Shown here: positions 1-8,412 of the stretch, in pieces
Layout: every line of letters begins with the position of its first letter
How positions within the stretch are numbered: position 1 is the stretch's first letter
Source of the DNA: Phycisphaerales bacterium
Lineage (GTDB): Bacteria > Planctomycetota > Phycisphaerae > Sedimentisphaerales > Anaerohalosphaeraceae
Direction of reading: 5' to 3'
NCBI GenBank assembly: GCA_011053245.1
Contig: DRGS01000090.1
Span: 1 to 23,815, forward strand
Length of the DNA stretch: 23,815 nt
Made by a program: the position numbers and the translations under genes
Notes under the pieces: model-generated
What the model was told of the DNA's origin: nothing
Seen by the model: only the letters and a program-made list of their open reading frames with translations
The model's database searches: none

Positions 1-1334
1 CCCTTTACACGCAGTACGGCCTGAACGGGGACATATACCGCGTCTTTATAATGCTCTACGATGATCTCTGCGCTGCAGCTCATTCCGGTTCGCATATCGC
101 TTCCGTCGCCGTTGATGAATATTTCGGTGTTGTAAACCTTCAGGTCTGGATTCATCCATATAGCCTGAGCGTCCGGCAGCGGCGCGATCTTGGCGACATA
201 TCCGGTGAAAGTCTTTCCGAGAAGCGCATCGATGGTTAATCTTGCCGGTAGTCCAAGCTCGATCTTTTTGAGGCTGGACTCATGTATCTTGACCATTGCT
301 TTAACAGAATCGGCGACCGGAAGATAGATAAGTTCTTCACGTTCCCTGACGTTCCTGCCCTCGTCAAGAGGTTCGTCGTTGCCGCGCCAATTGGCCTTGG
401 CGCTCGTAGCGTAAACGACACGACCATCGTTCGGAGCGTATATCTTTGTTTTTTCTATTTGCTCCTTCCTTTTTGCCAGCTTATCGCTTTGCCGGTTGAA
501 CTCGGATTCTTTTGCACGGAGATTCGCCTGGGCCTGTACTATGTCGGCTTTGGCTTTACGGTTGGTCCTTTCCAGCGACATGACCGCTTGCTTGACATCG
601 CTTTCCAGCATGGCCATTTGTCGCTTATTTGTGAAATCAACAAGCAGTCCAAGACTGTTCTTTGCCAGATCCACGTTCAAAGCCTTTTGCTTGTAGGATA
701 ATTCGTCGGCCTGCAATTCGGTTTGCGATACATACTTATCTTCGAAAAGTTTTTTTGACCAGTCCCACTTATCTTTGGCGAGAGTAAGCTCCTCTTCGGC
801 TAAAGTAATGTTGGCCTGCGCTTCCTTCAATTGGTTCGGGTATTCACCCTCTACATATTTTCGCAGATCCTGCTTTGCGAAGTCCAGTGTCAACTCGGCT
901 ATGTCGATATCGCTTTGTGCCTGATTTTCGGTCACAGCCAGGTTCTCACGTGCCCCTACAAAAGCGGCCTCCATATTTTGCACGGCTATTTCCTGGTCGA
1001 TCTGCTCATCTTCCAGTCTGCTTGCATCGAGTTCTACCAGAAGGTCGCCTTTTTTAACAACTACACCCTCGTCAATGAGCCACAGGATCGTAGTCATTCC
1101 CTCGACCTCACTTTTCAAGATCACCTGCTCGCGAGCCATGATCGTTCCCGACTCGGTAACGCTTATCGTCAGAGGGCCGCGTTTAGCCTCGAATGTTGCC
1201 ATTTCTTCCGAGTCAACGTCACCTGGCCTTAAGGCTATCGCCCCGACGATCAAGAGTACGAGGGCAATTGCAATTATCCGCGCAACTGGTTTTTCCCTTA
1301 AAAGGCTTAATATCTTCTTGGTTTTATTTATCAT
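1..1334 (-). CDS. Periplasmic adaptor (membrane fusion) protein of a tripartite efflux pump, HlyD/MacA type, 3'-truncated by window edge
   Basis: The minus frame stays open from an ATG at 1334 to the window edge, giving 444 codons without a stop. It begins MINKTKKILSLLREK, followed by one N-terminal membrane anchor (ARIIAIALVLLIVGAIAL). Next come a lipoyl/barrel-sandwich half (GTIMAREQVILKSEVEG), a long charged helical hairpin of about 190 residues rich in Glu, Lys and Gln, the second lipoyl half (KIYAPNDGRVVYA) and a beta-barrel part ending AVYVPVQAVLRVKG. Adaptors of this family bridge an inner-membrane transporter and a TolC channel. The long hairpin and the absence of an adjacent RND gene favour a MacA-like partner of an ABC transporter, which would lie beyond the left edge; this is inference. 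A GGAGA Shine-Dalgarno about 8 nt upstream sets the start. The start codon lies inside the end of the TolC-like gene (11-nt overlap), so the two are probably translationally coupled. Confidence 0.9.
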   Translation of the reverse strand, partial: MINKTKKILSLLREKPVARIIAIALVLLIVGAIALRPGDVDSEEMATFEAKRGPLTISVTESGTIMAREQVILKSEVEGMTTILWLIDEGVVVKKGDLLVELDASRLEDEQIDQEIAVQNMEAAFVGARENLAVTENQAQSDIDIAELTLDFAKQDLRKYVEGEYPNQLKEAQANITLAEEELTLAKDKWDWSKKLFEDKYVSQTELQADELSYKQKALNVDLAKNSLGLLVDFTNKRQMAMLESDVKQAVMSLERTNRKAKADIVQAQANLRAKESEFNRQSDKLAKRKEQIEKTKIYAPNDGRVVYATSAKANWRGNDEPLDEGRNVREREELIYLPVADSVKAMVKIHESSLKKIELGLPARLTIDALLGKTFTGYVAKIAPLPDAQAIWMNPDLKVYNTEIFINGDGSDMRTGMSCSAEIIVEHYKDAVYVPVQAVLRVK

Positions 1335-3258
1335 TTAATGTCTCCGGAGAAAATTCTTTCCATAAACCTTTGCTGTCAACCATCAGCAGTCCCATATCCC
1401 GCTGTATTTGCAGTTCGGCTATGCGGTAGTTTACGACCGCAGCCGTCAATTGGTTCTGTGCCGAAAGAAGCGATTCTTCGGCTTCGAGCAGATCTCGTAT
1501 CTCCGCCCGGTTTGCGTTGAGGAACATGTTTATACTCTTAACTCGTTTTTGGGCAACAAAGACACTCTTAGTCTGTATCTCAAGGCTCTCCCTGGCCTGG
1601 AGCATATCTCGCAATTCGTTTCGAACGGACAGTTTTATCGTATCTTCCAGCTTCTGAAAATCCCTTACGATCTTTTCCAGCGTGATGAAACTGTTTCGAT
1701 AAGCATTCCGCTCTTCGGTCCGTTCTATCGGCAGATCGAGCGTCAGCAGTCCGGAATATTTACCCCTGTTGGTTCTTAGCCTTGCATCTTCGGAAGTTGC
1801 GGTTGCTACGGTTCTGCTTGCGCCCATACTCGCAGAGCCCAAGAGAGTAAGTTCGGCCCGCAGGTTGTCGGCTGCTATTACTACGGCTCGTTGAGCGTCA
1901 TAGACCTTGCCCTCTGCGACTCGCAGATCGAGACGATTGCCGAGAGCAAGTTTCGTCGCTGTTTTCTTGTCCATCTCAAGAGGGCCGGCGTTATCATAAT
2001 TGGGCGGAGTTAATTTGATCTCGGCATCAGCAGGGGGGGTGTCTTTTGCGTTCCCAGCGTCATCCTGATCGACTTTAGTTAAGTATGTTTTTGCCCGTTC
2101 TGTAAGACGGTCGAAGTCGCCTCTGTCGAGTTCGATGTTTGCGTCGGTCGGCAGACCCAGCAGAACCTTGAACGAATCAAGTCTCTTTTTATAAGATTCG
2201 GTTGCGCTTATCCATCTTTCGCGTGCCCTCAATTCGTCCTGAACGGCTTGGTCAACCTGTATCTCGCGAAGCCTATTAGCGTTTGCATGTCTTCGAGCAC
2301 GTCTTGCCGAGGCGATCAGGCGGCGGTAACTCTCGGCGTTATTTCCAACCTGGTCATACTGCCGAAGTACGCCGAGATAATCGCTTGCTACTTCCACGGC
2401 GAACGTCCGCTTGAACCTTTCGAATTCGTAGATTGAATACACCACATTTCGCTGAGCCTGGGTTAGCGGCTCTGTCACGATGTGCCTGCCCGAACCTCGC
2501 AGCAGCGGAATGGAGATTGAAGCGTCGCCCGTAATGCCCATAGCCGATGCACCGCTTGCCGTCATGAGTTTCACGAGGTCAACTGCGATATCTACGCTCA
2601 ATTGGGTTCCACTGTCGAGTTTTCTATCGGCACCCGCCGAGGCGCTGTTTCGCGTTCCGCTCACCGATTTGCCGCTGGTCGAGTCGGTACTTATCAAGCT
2701 TTCAAGCTGGGTATTGAAGATGTTCCTGAAATCGTTACGCTCCAGATCAAGCGCAAGTGCCTTGTTGAAAACATTTTCCTTGCTTGTCTGATAGTCAAAA
2801 CTATTCTGTGCCCCGATCTGCAGGGCGTCGATCATTGATATCTTCACCGTTTCCTTTGTCACCGTTACAATATTCGGGTCGGATTTGGCAATAGCCTTCG
2901 GATAGTCCGGCTCGGGCCAATGCTCGATCGCCGAAAGCGTATCAGTACCCAGCGAGCCATTGCTCGTAATCGTCAGATTCTGATCGGTCAGAAGGCGGCG
3001 GCGAAGAATATCGGAAGCCCGTTCGATACTGAAAGGTTCTACCCGCCCCAGACTTTGCTGCTGCGTTTCCTCAATGATATCGAAAGCGACCTCGTCGGCT
3101 TCTTCGCGGTACTGAGCCGGTTTCTGGCACCCCGATATTGCCAGCACCAGCACCCCAAGCCCAAAAGCAAGTATTCCCAACCCCGCAAAAGGCGAAACTG
3201 AACCTCTGGAACACACCTCCTGCCGTCGAAAACTGGTTTTTTTATATGAATATTGCAA
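1324..3258 (-). CDS. TolC-family outer-membrane efflux lipoprotein
   Basis: This 644-residue protein has the layout of outer-membrane efflux (OEP) proteins: two halves rich in long amphipathic helices. The first half covers roughly residues 110-370 and includes TEPLTQAQRNVVYSIYEFER, where OEP proteins commonly have an ARxALLRAQR-like segment. The second covers roughly 420-635. It would form the outer-membrane/periplasmic exit duct for the adaptor encoded next. A hydrophobic signal ends in a lipobox-like LAISGC, so Cys44 is the likely lipidated residue. At 644 aa it is longer than typical TolC proteins (about 450-500); the extra length is an N-terminal linker and an acidic, Pro-rich insert near residue 395. 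The start is uncertain. TTG at 3258 is the first start after an in-frame stop and has a weak AAGG. GTG at 3216 would also leave a complete signal peptide. It is the first visible gene of the efflux operon. Confidence 0.92.
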   Translation of the reverse strand: MQYSYKKTSFRRQEVCSRGSVSPFAGLGILAFGLGVLVLAISGCQKPAQYREEADEVAFDIIEETQQQSLGRVEPFSIERASDILRRRLLTDQNLTITSNGSLGTDTLSAIEHWPEPDYPKAIAKSDPNIVTVTKETVKISMIDALQIGAQNSFDYQTSKENVFNKALALDLERNDFRNIFNTQLESLISTDSTSGKSVSGTRNSASAGADRKLDSGTQLSVDIAVDLVKLMTASGASAMGITGDASISIPLLRGSGRHIVTEPLTQAQRNVVYSIYEFERFKRTFAVEVASDYLGVLRQYDQVGNNAESYRRLIASARRARRHANANRLREIQVDQAVQDELRARERWISATESYKKRLDSFKVLLGLPTDANIELDRGDFDRLTERAKTYLTKVDQDDAGNAKDTPPADAEIKLTPPNYDNAGPLEMDKKTATKLALGNRLDLRVAEGKVYDAQRAVVIAADNLRAELTLLGSASMGASRTVATATSEDARLRTNRGKYSGLLTLDLPIERTEERNAYRNSFITLEKIVRDFQKLEDTIKLSVRNELRDMLQARESLEIQTKSVFVAQKRVKSINMFLNANRAEIRDLLEAEESLLSAQNQLTAAVVNYRIAELQIQRDMGLLMVDSKGLWKEFSPETLNDK

Positions 3259-3324
3259 AATCGTACCTTATTAAAAGCTGCACCCGTTGCGTACTACTAT
3301 CTATAGACGTCTTTTGAGCCTTGA

Positions 3325-3353
3325 ATATTACCATGATTTCACCGGAATTGCAA
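3325..3353 (-). promoter_or_regulatory. Candidate sigma70-type promoter for the efflux operon
   Basis: On the minus strand TTGCAA (3353-3348) and TAATAT (3330-3325) are separated by 17 nt and lie about 67 nt upstream of the TTG start of the TolC-like gene. Each hexamer matches consensus at 4 of 6 positions. It lies in the 249-bp gap between two divergent genes, where a promoter is expected. No matching promoter for the plus-strand gene was convincing. Confidence 0.35.
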
Positions 3354-3507
3354 ATTTTTACAAAAGACGCTCGCTGCCGACACCTTTGAGGCACAATAAA
3401 CCTAAATTTGTTGATTTTCACAGAAATTTACATGTTTTTTGTCAACCGGTAGGGTACCTTATGCGTCTAAGGTTGTATTCAGGACTTTAATTTCAGGAGA
3501 AATGACC

Positions 3508-4689
3508 ATGAACACGAAAATGAAAAAACTGGTTTTGGTAATGTTGGTATTGTTAATGGCAACAGGTGCCCAGGCGCGTATTAAGTTGGTTGCATTACCT
3601 GAGCGGGCTGCGACGGTTATTCGGCTGGATAATCCCAACGCGACGCTTATCGAGGAAGAGCGGGTTCTTACGCTGCAAAAGGGACTCAATAAGGTTGACT
3701 TTTCGTGGAAGTCCGTCAGTATCGATGCCGATTCGATACGCCTGGCGGTGATCGACCATCCCAAGGGCGTTACGCTCCTGAACGTTAGCTACCCTCCGAA
3801 CGAAGCGGCGCTGGTCTGGGAGATACACAGCGACAAGGACTACGCCGAGACCGTCAGGATAAGCTACCTGCTGCGTAACATCGACCGCCTCGTAACCTAC
3901 AAAGCCATCGCCGACAAAGCCGAAACGCACCTTAACCTCAAGAGCTATCTTGTCCTGAGGAATTTTTCCGGTGAGGATTTCGACCACGCCCGCATACTGC
4001 TGGATTACGGCGAAGCCTTCGAGCAGGGCATCAAGCATGAAGAGACCAAGCAGATGCTGTTCTTCAAAGCCGGACAGGTACCGATCACAAAGGTATGGAA
4101 GTTCGATTCCGCCATTCAGCCGTGGGATCCGGAAAAGCTGGAAAATAAAAACGTCGGCATCCCCGTCAGCTACCGCATAGTCAACGATAAAAAAAGTGGC
4201 CTCGGCGATTTTTCGCTCTGGAGCGGCAAAGCAAGAATATTCCAGGATGACGGCAGCCAAAGTACGATCTTCCTCGGTGAGGACGTTACCGGCCAGGTGG
4301 CCGCCGGCGAAAAGACCGAACTTTACATCGGCGACAGCCGCGACATCGTCGTTACTCAACGAAAGATGACCGAACGCAGGGTCAATATCGAAAAGAATAA
4401 AAAAGGCAGGGTGATAATGTACGATATGGAAGAGGAGATCGTCGCAAAGATAGAGAACTTCAAGGATTCGCCCGCGACCCTGACCGTCATCCAGCACATA
4501 CCCGGCCAGTGGGACATGAAGAAAAGGGATTGCAACATGCCCTACAAAAAGACTGATTTCAGTACGCTCGAATTCGAGATAAAACTCCCTGCTCGCAGCA
4601 AAAACGGCCCCGCAACGAAAGAGCTGAAGATGCACTACTTCCGCCGCAACATTCGGCCCGATGCGCATATAAACCCGGAGCGATACTAA
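3508..4689 (+). CDS. Secreted DUF4139-domain protein (first of two)
   Basis: This is a 393-residue protein with a clear Sec signal peptide (MNTKMKKLVLVMLVLLMATG, then AQA before RIKL). The body is beta-rich. It has the N-terminal features of the DUF4139 family (TLIEEERVLTLQKGLNKVDFSW) and the family's C-terminal part (RNFSGEDFDHARILLDYG; AKIENFKDSPATLTVIQHIPGQWD). The molecular function of DUF4139 proteins is not established; members are usually exported. The start was chosen by the AGGAGA box at 3495-3500: ATG 3508 lies 7-8 nt downstream, whereas ATG 3502 is too close and an upstream ATG at 3439 would destroy the signal peptide. A paralogue follows 37 nt after its stop, so the two are likely co-transcribed. 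It is divergent from the efflux operon. Confidence 0.87.
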   Translation: MNTKMKKLVLVMLVLLMATGAQARIKLVALPERAATVIRLDNPNATLIEEERVLTLQKGLNKVDFSWKSVSIDADSIRLAVIDHPKGVTLLNVSYPPNEAALVWEIHSDKDYAETVRISYLLRNIDRLVTYKAIADKAETHLNLKSYLVLRNFSGEDFDHARILLDYGEAFEQGIKHEETKQMLFFKAGQVPITKVWKFDSAIQPWDPEKLENKNVGIPVSYRIVNDKKSGLGDFSLWSGKARIFQDDGSQSTIFLGEDVTGQVAAGEKTELYIGDSRDIVVTQRKMTERRVNIEKNKKGRVIMYDMEEEIVAKIENFKDSPATLTVIQHIPGQWDMKKRDCNMPYKKTDFSTLEFEIKLPARSKNGPATKELKMHYFRRNIRPDAHINPERY

Positions 4690-4726
4690 AATAACGAACA
4701 AACCCTTGACATGAAAGGATACTAAA

Positions 4727-6070
4727 ATGAAAAGACTAATACTAATACTAATAACGATAGTTGTTTTAACCGCTTCGATATCCTGGGCAAAGATCGACCT
4801 CGTAACGCTGCCGGCGCGCGATACCGTTCAGCTTACCATTTATAACTCCGCCGATCTTACGCTTGCCCGCGAGAGCAGATCGCTTACACTCAAGGCCGGC
4901 CTTAACAAGCTCCAGTTCTCATGGGCCGGTACCCTCATCGACCCGACCAGTCTCGACATGCTGCCCAAGGCAAATGCGGACAAGATCGACATCGCAGAGC
5001 TTACCTATCCGCCCCGCGTAAAGAACCTCGGACTCTGGAACATCAACAGTAGCGTCTCCGGCAAGGTCCCCGTTGAGATATCGTACCTGACCAGCGGACT
5101 TTCATGGCGGGCATTCTATATGGGAACACTTTCAGAGGACGAAAAGACAATGCGGCTCCAGGGCTATGTCCGCGTTACAAATAATAGCGGCGAAGATTAC
5201 GAAAACGCCCAAACCCGCCTCATCGTCGGCAAGGTCCACATCCTCGACCGCATAGCTGACCTTGCCCGACGCCAGTACCCTTACGGCAGACCCGGTGAGC
5301 CTGTCCCAATGCCCCGACCAGCAGCACGAGCGTCCAGAGCCAGAGATGATGTGATGATGATGAAGTCGATGAGGGCAATGGATGAAGTCGCAGCCGCTCC
5401 CAAGGAGATCAAGAAGGAAGGGCTTTCGGAATATTTCCTCTACACGATTGAGGGCACCGAAACGATCCGCAACGGCTGGTCCAAACGCCTCGCAAGTTTC
5501 GATACCGCCGATGTCCCCGTCGTCAATCTCTATAAATTCGAGCGCAACCGTTACGGCAACCAGGTCGTCCGCTTCCTCAGTTTCAAAAATGATGAGGATC
5601 ACGAACTCGGCGAAACCCCCATCCCCGGCGGCAAGATCAAGGTTTACAGAGGCGTCGGCGACAACGGCAATCTCAGCTATCAGGGCCAGTCGTCCTTTAA
5701 ATATATCCCCGTCGATGAGGACGTCGAGCTTAACATCGGTGCCGTCACCAACGTCGTCGTCGAGCCAAAGATCATGAATTTCAAGATGACCAACCATAAG
5801 TTCGACCGCTACGGTAATATTTCCGGCTGGGACGAGGTCAGGGACTTCGACGTAGAGGTCAAAAACACCCGCGATGTCCCCGCCAAGGTAGAGATCACCC
5901 GAAATTTCAATACCCAGTATTGGGATATCGAAAAAAACGGCCAATACGGCCAATTCGAAACAGTCGATCTCGACACCGTCAAGTTCACCCTGAGTCTAAA
6001 GAAAAACTCCCAAAAGCGGTTTACATACACCCTGACAACGCACCACGGCACAAGGACCGAACGCAGATAA
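4727..6070 (+). CDS. Secreted DUF4139-domain protein (second of two)
   Basis: This 447-residue paralogue of the preceding gene begins MKRLILILITIVVLTASISW and has a predicted signal-peptidase site after SWA. The shared framework includes LTLARESRSLTLKAGLNKLQFSW, ISYLTSGLSWRAFYMGTL, YVRVTNNSGEDYENAQTRLIVG and VEITRNFNTQYWDIEKNGQY. Unlike the first copy it carries a Met/Arg/Ala/Pro-rich low-complexity insert at about residues 185-225 (RASRARDDVMMMKSMRAMDE). Such a linker is common in larger DUF4139 proteins, and function is unknown. An AAGGA box lies 7-8 nt before the ATG. The sequence GATACTAAAAT occurs at the end of the first gene and just before this start, a possible trace of tandem duplication. 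No terminator is visible after the stop; the next promoter follows within about 20 nt. Confidence 0.87.
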   Translation: MKRLILILITIVVLTASISWAKIDLVTLPARDTVQLTIYNSADLTLARESRSLTLKAGLNKLQFSWAGTLIDPTSLDMLPKANADKIDIAELTYPPRVKNLGLWNINSSVSGKVPVEISYLTSGLSWRAFYMGTLSEDEKTMRLQGYVRVTNNSGEDYENAQTRLIVGKVHILDRIADLARRQYPYGRPGEPVPMPRPAARASRARDDVMMMKSMRAMDEVAAAPKEIKKEGLSEYFLYTIEGTETIRNGWSKRLASFDTADVPVVNLYKFERNRYGNQVVRFLSFKNDEDHELGETPIPGGKIKVYRGVGDNGNLSYQGQSSFKYIPVDEDVELNIGAVTNVVVEPKIMNFKMTNHKFDRYGNISGWDEVRDFDVEVKNTRDVPAKVEITRNFNTQYWDIEKNGQYGQFETVDLDTVKFTLSLKKNSQKRFTYTLTTHHGTRTERR

Positions 6071-6090
6071 GCACGAAAAACTTTGTTTTC

Positions 6091-6119
6091 TTGACAGGAA
6101 GGTATGAAAATGGTACTCT
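6091..6119 (+). promoter_or_regulatory. Predicted sigma70-type promoter of the trpS operon
   Basis: A perfect -35 hexamer TTGACA (6091-6096) is followed after 17 nt by TACTCT (6114-6119), a weak -10 with T1, A2 and T6 conserved. It lies 21 nt after the stop of the second DUF4139 gene. Transcription would begin near 6126, leaving a leader of about 40 nt before the TTG start of trpS. If real, it separates trpS from the DUF4139 pair. Confidence 0.45.
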
Positions 6120-6120
6120 C

Positions 6121-6147
6121 TGACACTAAGCTTTTTTTTGAGTGTCA
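6121..6147 (+). promoter_or_regulatory. Inverted repeat in the trpS leader (operator or 5'-UTR hairpin)
   Basis: TGACACT (6121-6127) and AGTGTCA (6141-6147) are perfect 7-nt reverse complements separated by 13 nt that include a run of eight T. The repeat sits directly after the predicted -10 and ends a few nt before the AGGAG box (6153-6157) of trpS. It could be a repressor operator or a leader hairpin. The T-run lies in the loop and not after the stem, so it is not a classical terminator. Confidence 0.45.
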
Positions 6148-6163
6148 ATCACAGGAGTTCGGT

Positions 6164-7129
6164 TTGAGAGTACTATCAGGCATACAGCCGTCGGGCAAGC
6201 TGCACATAGGTAATTACTTCGGTGCCATGCGGCAGCATCTGCAATTGCAGGCCGAAAATGAGGCTTTTTACTTCATCGCCGAGTTCCACGCTCTGACCAG
6301 CTCCCCGACTCCGGCCCAGCTTAGGACCAACATGCTCGACGTCGCTATGGATTATCTCGCTCTGGGTCTGGACCCGGAAAGGACCGTCCTATGGCGTCAA
6401 TCTGATGTGCCCGAGGTCACAGAGCTTACATGGATCTTATCCTGCGTAACGCCCATGGGCCTGTTGCAGCGGTGTACCTCTTATAAGGACAAAGTCGCCC
6501 AGGGCATCAGTCCTAACCACGGCCTCTTCGCCTACCCCGTCCTCCAAGCCGCCGACATCCTGATATTCGACAGCGAACTCGTCCCCGTAGGAGCTGACCA
6601 GAAGCAGCACATCGAAGTCACCCGCGACATCGCCATACGCTTCAACAACCAGTACGGCGAGATCCTCACGATCCCCAAGGAACACATAATCGAATCCGTA
6701 GCGGTCGTACCCGGCATCGACGGTCGAAAAATGAGTAAAAGCTACGACAATACCATTGGCATCTTCGAATCGGAAAAGCAGGTCAAAAAAAAGGTCATGA
6801 GCATAAAGACCGATTCAACCCCCGTCGACGACCCCAAGGATCCGGACGCCTGCAACGTCATGGCCCTGATAAAACTCGTCGCCTCAAAGGATGAATACGC
6901 CGAATGGGAGGCCAAATATCGCAGCGGCGGAACCGGCTACGGCACCGTTAAAAAAAGACTCGTAGAATTGCTGCATGAATATTTCGCTCCTTACCGCGCA
7001 AAACGAGCGGAACTTGAAAAGAACCCCGCCCACGTCGAAAAGATACTCGCAGATGGCGCCCAACGCGCAGGCGTTGTTGCACGCGAGACAATGCAGAGGG
7101 TAAGAAAGGCGGTAGGGCTGACAAAATGA
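6164..7129 (+). CDS. trpS: Tryptophanyl-tRNA synthetase
   Basis: This class Ic aminoacyl-tRNA synthetase charges tRNA-Trp with tryptophan using ATP. With a TTG start at 6164 the product is 321 aa, close to the usual bacterial length of about 330. It begins MRVLSGIQPSGKLHIGNYFG, containing the HIGH-type motif (HIGN at 14-17). The second nucleotide-binding motif KMSKS is at residues 189-193 (GRKMSKSYDN). Other family signatures are DIGLYP-like segments replaced here by PVLQAADILIFDSELVPVG and the tRNA/Trp-site segment GADQKQHIEVTRDIA. The TTG start is supported by AGGAG at 6153-6157 with a 6-nt spacer. An in-frame ATG at 6104 lies inside the predicted promoter and would add 20 residues unlike the family. 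The stop overlaps the next gene as ATGA, so it is the first gene of an operon with a DUF2007 gene and scpA. Confidence 0.95.
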   Translation: MRVLSGIQPSGKLHIGNYFGAMRQHLQLQAENEAFYFIAEFHALTSSPTPAQLRTNMLDVAMDYLALGLDPERTVLWRQSDVPEVTELTWILSCVTPMGLLQRCTSYKDKVAQGISPNHGLFAYPVLQAADILIFDSELVPVGADQKQHIEVTRDIAIRFNNQYGEILTIPKEHIIESVAVVPGIDGRKMSKSYDNTIGIFESEKQVKKKVMSIKTDSTPVDDPKDPDACNVMALIKLVASKDEYAEWEAKYRSGGTGYGTVKKRLVELLHEYFAPYRAKRAELEKNPAHVEKILADGAQRAGVVARETMQRVRKAVGLTK

Positions 7130-7371
7130 CTGATCAAAATGATAAACTTGTAACGGTCGCCGAATATCTGGAGTTATATGAAGCTGAGCTTGCAGAGAGC
7201 CGGCTTAAATCCAGCGGCATAAAGGCCATGGTGGTTGGTGAAAAAGCCCAAGGGATATACCCCATTGGCGGTAATACGCTCTGTGTCCAACTTAAAGTTT
7301 TTGAAAATGATATGGAACAGGCAAAGAGCATTCTCGAATCGTCCGACAGTATCGAACAGGGAGAGGTTTGA
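7126..7371 (+). CDS. DUF2007-family small protein (putative signal-transducing protein)
   Basis: This 81-residue soluble protein resembles the DUF2007 family: an alpha/beta fold typified by a 'hxxhxxxhxAehhxsxLxsxGIxahhxxE' start, seen here as LVTVAEYLELYEAELAESRL followed by KSSGIKAMVVGEKA. The family's later 'hxVxxxDhexAxxIL' segment appears as LCVQLKVFENDMEQAKSILE. The domain is PII-like in shape and has no firmly assigned activity. The ATG overlaps the trpS stop by 4 nt (ATGA), and the TGA stop shares its A with the ATG of scpA, so all three genes should be translated from one message. There is no signal peptide or membrane segment. Confidence 0.8.
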   Translation: MTDQNDKLVTVAEYLELYEAELAESRLKSSGIKAMVVGEKAQGIYPIGGNTLCVQLKVFENDMEQAKSILESSDSIEQGEV

Positions 7372-8336
7372 TGGCGCCATATCGCGTAAATCTTGATGTA
7401 TTCGCTGGTCCCCTCGATCTGCTGCTCTACCTGGTCCGCAAGGATGAGGTGGAGATATACGACATTCCGATAGCCAGCATTACAAAGCAGTACATCGAGT
7501 ACATCGAGTTGCTCAAAATGTTCGACATCGACATCGCTGGCGATTTCCTCGTCATGGCAGCTTCCTTGATGGAGATAAAATCCGCCATGCTCCTGCCAAG
7601 GGTCGAAGCGGAAGACGAAGACGATCTCACAGGCTCCGACCCGCGATCCGAGCTTATCCGCCAGCTACTCGAATACAAAAAGTTCAAAGACGCCGCAAAT
7701 CTGCTTGATGAATCCGCCAACGACCGCAAAGAACGCTTCACCCGGCCTGATTCGATCATCGCCGGTCTAAAAGCCGGCACCCCGGAACCCGAGATCGACC
7801 TTGACGAGGTCAGCATCTGGACGCTGCTCGAAGCCTTCAGCGATATCATCGAAGCCACCGGAGGCGACATTTCCGCTTATGATCACATCACCGACGATAC
7901 GCCGATAGACCTTTATCAGATTGAAATACTTCACCGCCTCCAGACCGAGGGTCCGCTCACCTTTACTGATATATTCACCGGTCGAAATACACGCCTGGTC
8001 ATGATCGGGCTGTTCCTGGCGATGCTCGAACTTGCAAAATCACAACTGATCCATCTCGAGCAGCGCGCCCAGTCAGAGTCGATATATGTCCGCTCAACGA
8101 CCGACGAACCAGCAGAGATCGCCGTCCAGAATGCGATATACGCCCAGGAAGCCCAAACTGCCCAAGACGAACCCCAACCGGCTCCCCCCCAACCCGATCA
8201 CGACAAAACCACGATACCCATCGTAGAGATACCCCCTCAGACCGCCCCGGAACCCGAGCAGGTGGTCCCGGTCATACCCGACCACTCTGCCCCGGAAAAC
8301 CACAACCCCGAAGATTTACCCGATTTGCAAAAATAA
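7371..8336 (+). CDS. scpA: Segregation and condensation protein A (kleisin)
   Basis: ScpA is the kleisin subunit of the SMC-ScpA-ScpB condensin that compacts and separates chromosomes. The 321-residue product starts MAPYRVNLDVFAGPLDLLLY, matching the family's highly conserved FxGPLDLLLxLI start, followed by EVEIYDIPIASITKQYIEYI. The N-terminal SMC-neck-binding helices are followed by the typical acidic middle (RVEAEDEDDLTG). A C-terminal winged-helix segment lies near residues 180-240 (PLTFTDIFTGRNTRLVMIGL; FLAMLELAKSQLIHLEQ). After that, about 75 residues are rich in Pro, Glu and Gln and probably disordered, which is longer than usual. The ATG at 7371 follows a GGGAGAGG purine box and shares one nucleotide with the DUF2007 stop; TTG at 7368 is the less likely alternative. 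No scpB gene is next to it. Confidence 0.93.
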   Translation: MAPYRVNLDVFAGPLDLLLYLVRKDEVEIYDIPIASITKQYIEYIELLKMFDIDIAGDFLVMAASLMEIKSAMLLPRVEAEDEDDLTGSDPRSELIRQLLEYKKFKDAANLLDESANDRKERFTRPDSIIAGLKAGTPEPEIDLDEVSIWTLLEAFSDIIEATGGDISAYDHITDDTPIDLYQIEILHRLQTEGPLTFTDIFTGRNTRLVMIGLFLAMLELAKSQLIHLEQRAQSESIYVRSTTDEPAEIAVQNAIYAQEAQTAQDEPQPAPPQPDHDKTTIPIVEIPPQTAPEPEQVVPVIPDHSAPENHNPEDLPDLQK

Positions 8337-8339
8337 TAT

Positions 8340-8368
8340 TTGACACCAATCCGGCGACACACTAAAAT
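8340..8368 (+). promoter_or_regulatory. Strong sigma70-type promoter for the thioredoxin gene
   Basis: A perfect TTGACA (8340-8345) is followed by a 17-nt spacer and TAAAAT (8363-8368), a 5-of-6 match to TATAAT. It lies 4 nt after the scpA stop and 44 nt before the thioredoxin ATG. It is the best promoter match in the window and suggests independent, constitutive expression of thioredoxin. Confidence 0.6.
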
Positions 8369-8412
8369 CAGCTTAGATTTGATTGGCATGGATAATATGA
8401 AAGGATTTGAAA

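Noticed and set aside
3439..3467. TTGTCA at 3439-3444 as the -35 of the first DUF4139 gene
   Set aside because: No acceptable -10 at 15-18 nt spacing (TATGCG at best).
3595..4701. Long minus-strand open frame (368 codons) opposite the first DUF4139 gene
   Set aside because: It lies antisense to a gene with a signal peptide and family motifs; its length is a by-product of codon bias and it has no recognisable domain.
4706..4711. TTGACA before the second DUF4139 gene as a promoter
   Set aside because: A -10 at proper spacing would lie inside the coding sequence and no TATAAT-like hexamer is there.
5132..5953. Minus-strand open frame of 273 codons opposite the second DUF4139 gene
   Set aside because: Shadow frame with an Asp/Val/Leu-biased composition and no motif; the plus strand is clearly coding.
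6104..6163. ATG at 6104 as the trpS start
   Set aside because: It falls within the -35/-10 spacer of the predicted promoter and adds 20 non-family residues; TTG 6164 has an ideal AGGAG.
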